Assembly (NCBI GenBank): GCA_036971475.1
Contig: JBAIZL010000006.1
Span: 1,226,001-1,290,000, forward strand
Length of the DNA stretch: 64,000 bases
Direction: 5' to 3'
Source of the DNA: Prosapia bicincta
Lineage: Eukaryota; Arthropoda; Insecta; Hemiptera; Cercopidae
Shown here: positions 58,919 through 64,000 of the stretch, piece by piece
Numbering within the stretch: position 1 is the stretch's first letter
Layout of the letters: each line of letters begins with the position of its first letter
The notes under the pieces: model-generated
Seen by the model: the letters and a program-made list of their open reading frames with translations, nothing else
The model's database searches: none
Told to the model about the DNA's origin: nothing
Translations under genes and position numbers: made by a program

Positions 58919-59254
58919 CTGTAACCGAAATAATGTGTCAAATAATTTACATTCATATTCATTTCGTAACTATAAGTACAATTGATTGATTTACAAGGAA
59001 CAGAGATGAAATAAATAGTATATAATTTTTTGGGCTTAGTCTGGGATAAGATTTTATTTTTCTTAAGTTTTAAACAAGGTTTAAATACCAAATTAAATAA
59101 AGTGTTTAACATAACAGCAATACTCTGTTTTATATATAAATTTTACTAAATTTGAATTAAATATTATCGGTTTCCATCTTGAACTTTCCGCTACTTGTTT
59201 ACACTTATTCAGTTTACATACAAGCAACCTATACAACATTTGCCTGTAGTAGCA

Positions 59255-59375
59255 CTTATTTTGTGTTTAAATGAAGATTACCATTTTGGAAAATGTTTCT
59301 CATAATCAACTTGGACTATAATGGAACACATTTTTTGAAACGGCCATTCTGATTTAAACCAAAAGTAAGTGCTAC
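59255..59375. repeat. PLE-LTR-like palindrome, decayed family G copy
   Basis: Arms GTAGTAGCACTTATTTT and AAAAGTAAGTGCTACTT. The interior keeps GAAACGGCCATTCTGA in place of GAAACGGCCGTCCTCA of 48433. Confidence 0.6.
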
Positions 59376-59386
59376 TTAAACATGTG

Positions 59387-59388
<2 letters not shown>

Positions 59389-59433
<45 letters not shown>
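59389..59433. repeat. (TA)n microsatellite
   Basis: Pure TA tract next to the decayed family G copy. Confidence 0.95.
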
Positions 59434-59436
<3 letters not shown>

Positions 59437-59439
59437 TGA

Positions 59440-60890
59440 CTGACTGAGAATCAACGTAGAGTTGAAACTATGAAAGGTAGAGAGTTGAAATTTTCTGTGT
59501 ACATACCACTCATAACATAGACGCACACTAAGAAAGGGTTTTGCAAAATGTTGATTTAAAGGCTAAATATTGCAAAATTCAGTGGAAAGTATGCAAGTCC
59601 CATATTAAATGCACAGAGAAAGTATAATTTCAGATACTATGCCTGTTCTATAATTAGTATAACTTCTTAAGAGAAAACAGACCAGAGCCAGATATAAATT
59701 TATAAATATATTTTCTATTGTTCTTCTCATGTACAAATTTTCAATTAAAAAAATAAAAGAATTACAAATAACTTTATGCAATACATATGTATATTTGAAA
59801 TCTATATCTATATATCGATACCTACAAACTATGAATTGTATAAATCTGATAATATATATTGAATTTTTGATACATAGGTTTTTTTAGAGTCAGTTCTTTA
59901 ATCAATTAGTAATAATATTATCTCCAATTGGGAAAACAACTAAAATAGCTTACAGAGAAGTTCTAAATAGAAATTAAGCATATTGTTAAAAATTAACAAT
60001 TTTATGAGTTACATAATTTTGAAAATTTTTAATCACTACCGAATAAAATGTAAATATTTAAAATATAGTTTTAAATAAAATATTTATTGTAACAATAAAA
60101 CATTTTCAAATATTTTGCATTTTCAAATAGTCAGTTACTAATTAAACCAATTCCATTTATATAATACTTTTAGTTTTTCTTTTTACATTTTACAAGAATC
60201 ATGATAAGTGTGAATGATGAAAACAACAGAATGTAATATTATACATCTGTATAAATATCTGACATTACTGTATCATGAAAATAAAAACAGCAGTTAAACA
60301 TTTATTTAATAAATAATAAGCTATTATAACTTTGTATTCCCATTCCTTAATCATTATCAATTATTATTTTAAAATTTATTAAATTAACATTTAAAGTGAA
60401 AATTTAAATTGAGTGTGGACAAAGCCACCAGTATTATTATATGTTAATGGTATATATATTTAAAATTATACTAAACAAATACTAAAATCTTTTTAATAAA
60501 AGATGACTGTAAATGAATTAGAATTTTCAAAAAACTAAAAACAAGTGTTAATTTTTAATTGAATGAATAATTTTAACTTAATCACCAGGGGTTTTGGAAT
60601 GAAGCAATAGGTTTTTTTATAAACATTATCTGTGAATTTACAAAATATTGTATTTTTGCAGGTATATTATTTCTTTCTGATTTGGAAAATCTACAGTATT
60701 GTGTAACATCGGTGAATTATATCTCACAAGGAAAAATTATCACTAGCAAACTAATTTTATTAGTATACAACTTTTAAAGTTTGCAAAGTGTAATAGATCC
60801 CTGGCACAAATACAAATATGAGACGTGCAGTTTTTGTGTTGTACATCTTGAGGCTTTTTTTATAAATTACTACAATTGGTATCATTTGCT
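59440..60890. other. AT-rich Gasp-like intron sequence
   Basis: Nothing recognised. Confidence 0.4.
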
Positions 60891-60894
60891 AAAA

Positions 60895-61068
60895 AAATTG
60901 CTATTTATTAATATTTTTCAGTAGATGCATTTCCCACTAGGTCAGTGGATTGTTCAATGCTGTTATTCACAGACAAGTCTGTTGCTCAGGTGTGTTGTAT
61001 TGGTGTGAGTCTGTGGTATATTATTGAACACACAACAGGCTCACCAATACAACAAACCTGAGCAACTG
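60895..61068. repeat. Family C element with internal hairpin
   Basis: TTGCTCAGGTGTGTTGTATT and its inverse AACAAACCTGAGCAA form a hairpin. On the minus strand CACTGACCTAGTGGGAAATG matches the PLE 3' flank at 17265. It thus resembles an inverted copy of sequence at 17150-17330. Confidence 0.65.
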
Positions 61069-61114
61069 TAATTATTTATTAACAAGATCAAGACGTCTTA
61101 TAAAATACATTTAT

Positions 61115-61165
61115 TATATAAAAAGCATTTCAATGCTGCATCATCTTCAGTGGCAATGCAATGAT
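61115..61165 (-). ncRNA. Hammerhead-like motif, damaged
   Basis: Minus strand: GCCA, CTGAAGA, TGATGC-A-GCATT, GAAA, ATGCTT. The core is intact, stem II is short and stem III has one mismatch to a self-complement. Confidence 0.35.
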
Positions 61166-61204
61166 ATTAATGAAGTTTCTTGATGTAATCATCTTGAATT
61201 CACT

Positions 61205-61350
61205 GATTAAACTACTGTACTTAACTAAGTGAATACATAATTGCTTACTTGCTGACGCGTTTCAAAACAATCGTCCAAAAAGGAACGATTGTTTTGAAAC
61301 GCGTCTGTAAGTAAGCAATTACGTATTCACTTAGTTAAGTAGTTTAAAAT
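61205..61350. repeat. Palindrome with GAAACGCGTC arms
   Basis: Arms ACTTAACTAAGTGAATACAT...GCTGACGCGTTTCAAAACAA and inverse around TCCAAAAAGGA. The right arm reads AAAGGA, AACGATTGTT, TTGAAA, ACGCGT, C: a hammerhead-like order truncated at the centre. Related to the palindrome at 10742. Confidence 0.75.
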
Positions 61351-61589
61351 TAGATATTATTGAATTGGTTATTTGAAAAGTGTTTGAGTTTAATGTATTC
61401 ATTGAGAGTTTGTCTTTGTTGCTTACTAAATAATTAGTTACTATATTTGCTTTTAGTTAAAATAAATTTGATACCAACCTTTTGAGACTCAATATTGTGT
61501 ACAAAATAACAAAAAAAGGTTTGGATAGATTAATAACATTAGTGATTATTTATTCAGCTAAGGTTTATTATAGCATTGTACTCTTCATT

Positions 61590-61925
61590 CTTTGCATAGG
61601 CATCCACCTTCAGGATAGCTCAATGTCTGTGGTATATGATTGTCGCCAGCCCCCAATGCTTTTTGTTGATGAGATTGTCTTACCATATTGTCACGGCCCT
61701 CAGGAAGCTCCTCATTAGTATGGGATGCGTGCAGTCGAACAAAATGTTCTTTAAGATTACATCTTCATTTTCACAAAGTGCACAGGTTGAAGAATTTAAA
61801 AGGTTAAATCTGAACAGGTATTCCTCCATCACTAGATGACCAGATCATGATCGAGCTACAAGAGCCGCAGTCGGTTGATGATATTTCTCAGCAGAAACTT
61901 TACACATTCTGGATTTGTTTTGTTA
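61590..61925 (-). pseudogene. 3' fragment of a LINE 2-type element
   Basis: The minus strand reads NLLNSSTCALCENEDVILKN and ILFDCTHPILMRSFL, parallel to CALCDEEQDETIEHILRDC of LINE 2 with the His replaced by Asn. Upstream sequence also parallels LINE 2 over about 150 bp. Only the C-terminal Cys/His tail and 3' end remain. Confidence 0.75.
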
Positions 61926-62105
61926 TTATCAATGTAGTTTTTTTTTAAAATATAGTGTTTGATATCAGTGAGCAGTGGTTTTTTGGCAAATTAAATTATT
62001 AAATAAATGTTCTTAAAAAAACCCACCATGATAACAGAATAACCGCAAGTATTAAACTTTGGTACAAGAAACATGGATTCTTTTAAGTAAATACGAATCA
62101 CTTAC

Positions 62106-62318
62106 CAAGCTGTGACCGGTCCCCACAGTCAACGTTGTGAAGATAGTCGCAATTCTCTTTCAAATATTTAGGATCTGTGTCGTCGAAAGCTAAACCGTTT
62201 CCGCATGTTTTTAATTCTGCAATGCCGTTATCACATTTCCAGTACTTGTCGCAAGAGACTGGGTGTGGGTAAAAGCCATAGTCGTCAGGGCATTTAAAGT
62301 CTTCCTTTTGGGCACTCG
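62106..62318 (-). CDS. Gasp: Gasp-like chitin-binding protein, first chitin-binding domain exon
   Basis: Acceptor TTATGTTACAG, donor CTTG|GTAAGT; phase 1 at both ends. Encodes (A)SAQKEDFKCPDDYGFYPH, CDKYWKCDNGIAELKTCGNG, LAFDDTDPKYLKENC and DYLHNVDCGDRSQLG. The CDKYWKC and KENCDYLHNVDCGDR blocks are diagnostic of Gasp among CPAP3 proteins. The exon opens at SAQ, typical of the residue run just after signal-peptide cleavage. With the other exons the mature protein is about 227 residues (short isoform), near the family length. The 5' signal-peptide exon should end in phase 1. Confidence 0.93.
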
Positions 62319-64000
62319 CTGTAACATAAAAGAAATAAATTTTTAAATGATTATCATAAATACAACATTCAATTACATGTAATTTTACCTTGACTTGTTC
62401 AAAGTTTTTATTCATACAATATTTTTGTGTATAACTAATACCAACTATAGCATAACAAGTAACATAAAAAATTCCTTTAAAGTCAATTCTTACTTAGGCC
62501 AACAAAGAATAAAACTATTTCAGCTACTTTTTATTAAATAATTACAATTTATTAAATAATTACAATTAATATAAATACAGTAATATAACCTATGCGTTAA
62601 AACAGCTGTTGTAGCACATAACCTAAAATCAGCTGTTATGAAGCCATATGTTATCACTTATATAAGCCAAACGATATTGCACATTGCACATCTTGCCTTT
62701 TTTGTGAAAGTTTTTCTCCCATATAAACTAAAATGATTTCATTAATTAATTTAATAAATGAATTATTATTAATAAAAAAAACTATTAACATCAAATATCA
62801 TCCACCACAAGTTAAAAACAATTATTTAAACTTGAGTGGATAAATAAAAAGTATAGTTCATTAACGATTTAAAATTTGAACAAGATATGCATAAAGAGAG
62901 TGTAAACTAATAGGAAGAATTGAAAAAAATTAAATTGATTAACGTGTGCTGATTGCCTATGCCTTAACATTTTATAGTATATGGTTGCAAGGGAAAGGAA
63001 AATGGTGGCCTCTCGTTTAGTGATGACAAATATAAAATTTAATTATTTTATTTTCAACCAAACATAACCTAACCAAACTTTTTGTAACTAAATACCTGGC
63101 CTAATATAGTGTAACGTACAGAGGTGATTCCTGAAGAGGTGAGGTTATGTTTAATAATGATTGAAAATTTTAACCTCTATTGTTCGCGACATTTGAAACA
63201 AAGTTTTTCTTGTTTAAAATACATTTTAAGAACATACGTACAACGAAAAAAGTCAACGTTACCGTCAAATCATGTAACCAGTGAAATCAGCATAACCTTT
63301 GAACCGTTTTACATAAATATTTTCCAAGCAGTAACCTGTGTAAGTCTGACCTAAATAGCAACTTCCTAGACAACGCCTTTCTGCGTCGCATTCTTTGTTT
63401 ATGCAACCATGGTAATGCTACTTGTTGGCTTTCCGATTTCTTCAATGTTTGGTGGGCAACCGGTTCTTATTGGACGTTACCTTAGGGCGAGGCGGCTCTG
63501 GCGGTGGGTAGTGTCAACAGATAGCCTACGCCTAGACGTGGCTCTTTTACATTATTTTACAAGCTCCGACTGTATTTGTTCAACAATTGAAATGAAAAGC
63601 AACCGATTGTTGTGATTATTGTATTGTTTGGAACGAAATAATTAAGAGAATGTTTGATATTTTACGAGCTTTATAACCAAAACGCAGGCTGTGTGTGACG
63701 AGTTAATTGCCAAAGATCTAGTCGGCCCAGTTATCACGTGACCTGGATTTGGTTCTTTAGCCTTTCAAAGGTGTTTTTCTGAAGGTGTTGTATAAAGGGA
63801 AATAGGACATCTTTACTGTAGAAGGATTTGGTATATTATAATGTTAATTATATCTTTAAACAAGTCAATAGTTTAAAGAATTTCTTAAATGTTATGATTT
63901 TATACAATTCCAGTTTATGTTTTGAGCAATCATTATAGTTGAAAAAATTACGAACAGAAACCTAGAGTCATTAATTTATTTTCTCAACTCGTTTCAGTGT
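62319..64000. other. Upstream intron or 5' flank of the Gasp-like gene
   Basis: I looked for a short minus-strand exon with ATG, hydrophobic codons and a phase-1 donor and found none, so exon 1 is probably beyond 64000. A GC-richer patch at 63440-63545 has a 68-codon plus-strand frame (MVMLLVGFPISSMFGGQP...) of unknown meaning. CACGTG at 63736-63741 and TATAAA at 63791 are noted only. Confidence 0.4.

Noticed and set aside
62389..62415. ATG-initiated extension upstream of the first chitin-binding exon as the gene start
   Set aside because: The leader is not a signal peptide and a clear splice acceptor (TTATGTTACAG) lies at 62319, so this is intron read-through.

Overview
This is an AT-rich arthropod, almost certainly insect, nuclear genome window. 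The clearest evidence is the 3' two-thirds of a chitin-binding cuticle gene of the Gasp/obstructor (CPAP3) type on the minus strand (62.3-46.0 kb). It shows small exons with consensus splice sites, long introns and heavy transposon load, all consistent with an insect and perhaps a hemipteran. The order-level guess is inference only.

Genes. (1) About 1.38-7.79 kb, plus strand: the last three exons of an unrecognised proline/serine-rich protein. All junctions share phase 2, and an 82-bp satellite sits in one intron. (2) 62.3-46.0 kb, minus strand: Gasp-like gene with three chitin-binding domains on three exons, followed by two alternative, related terminal exons 7.8 kb apart. The signal-peptide exon is not seen. 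(3) 30.35-31.64 kb, plus strand: a candidate small secreted peptide assembled from micro-exons in matching phase, with two possible 3' ends. (4) 26.99-27.25 kb, plus strand: a weaker candidate two-exon small gene with a 100-nt intron.

Mobile DNA fills most of the rest. Two non-LTR retrotransposons (36.25-31.74 kb and 41.57-37.33 kb, both minus) retain endonuclease, reverse transcriptase, RNase H and a Cys/His tail but carry stops and frameshifts. A related 3' scrap lies at 61.6-61.9 kb. Other elements are pogo/Tigger-like DNA elements (one nested inside another), two piggyBac-like elements, a hAT-like MITE with an 8-bp target duplication, and a degenerate multi-copy insect gene family at 49.0-50.4 kb.

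The most striking theme is at least six decayed Penelope-like element (PLE) fragments plus about eighteen large palindromes scattered through the window. Five PLE 3' ends (10.3, 16.6, 27.6, 42.7 and 55.3 kb) run directly into a short motif; most of these, and several palindromes, contain a hammerhead-ribozyme-like core (CTGANGA, stem II, GAAA, self-complementary stem III, stem I). Stem sequences differ between families while pairing is kept, which argues for RNA-level selection. PLE-associated hammerheads are known from the literature; the number of families here, the head-to-head palindromic arrangement and the constant extra base before stem II are what deserve attention.

Layout: 0-8 kb proline-rich gene plus repeats; 8-26 kb DNA-transposon, PLE and palindrome debris with little else; 26-32 kb candidate small genes and (TA)n tracts; 31.7-45.3 kb LINEs and a PLE; 45.5-62.3 kb Gasp-like gene with repeat-filled introns; 62.3-64 kb its upstream region.
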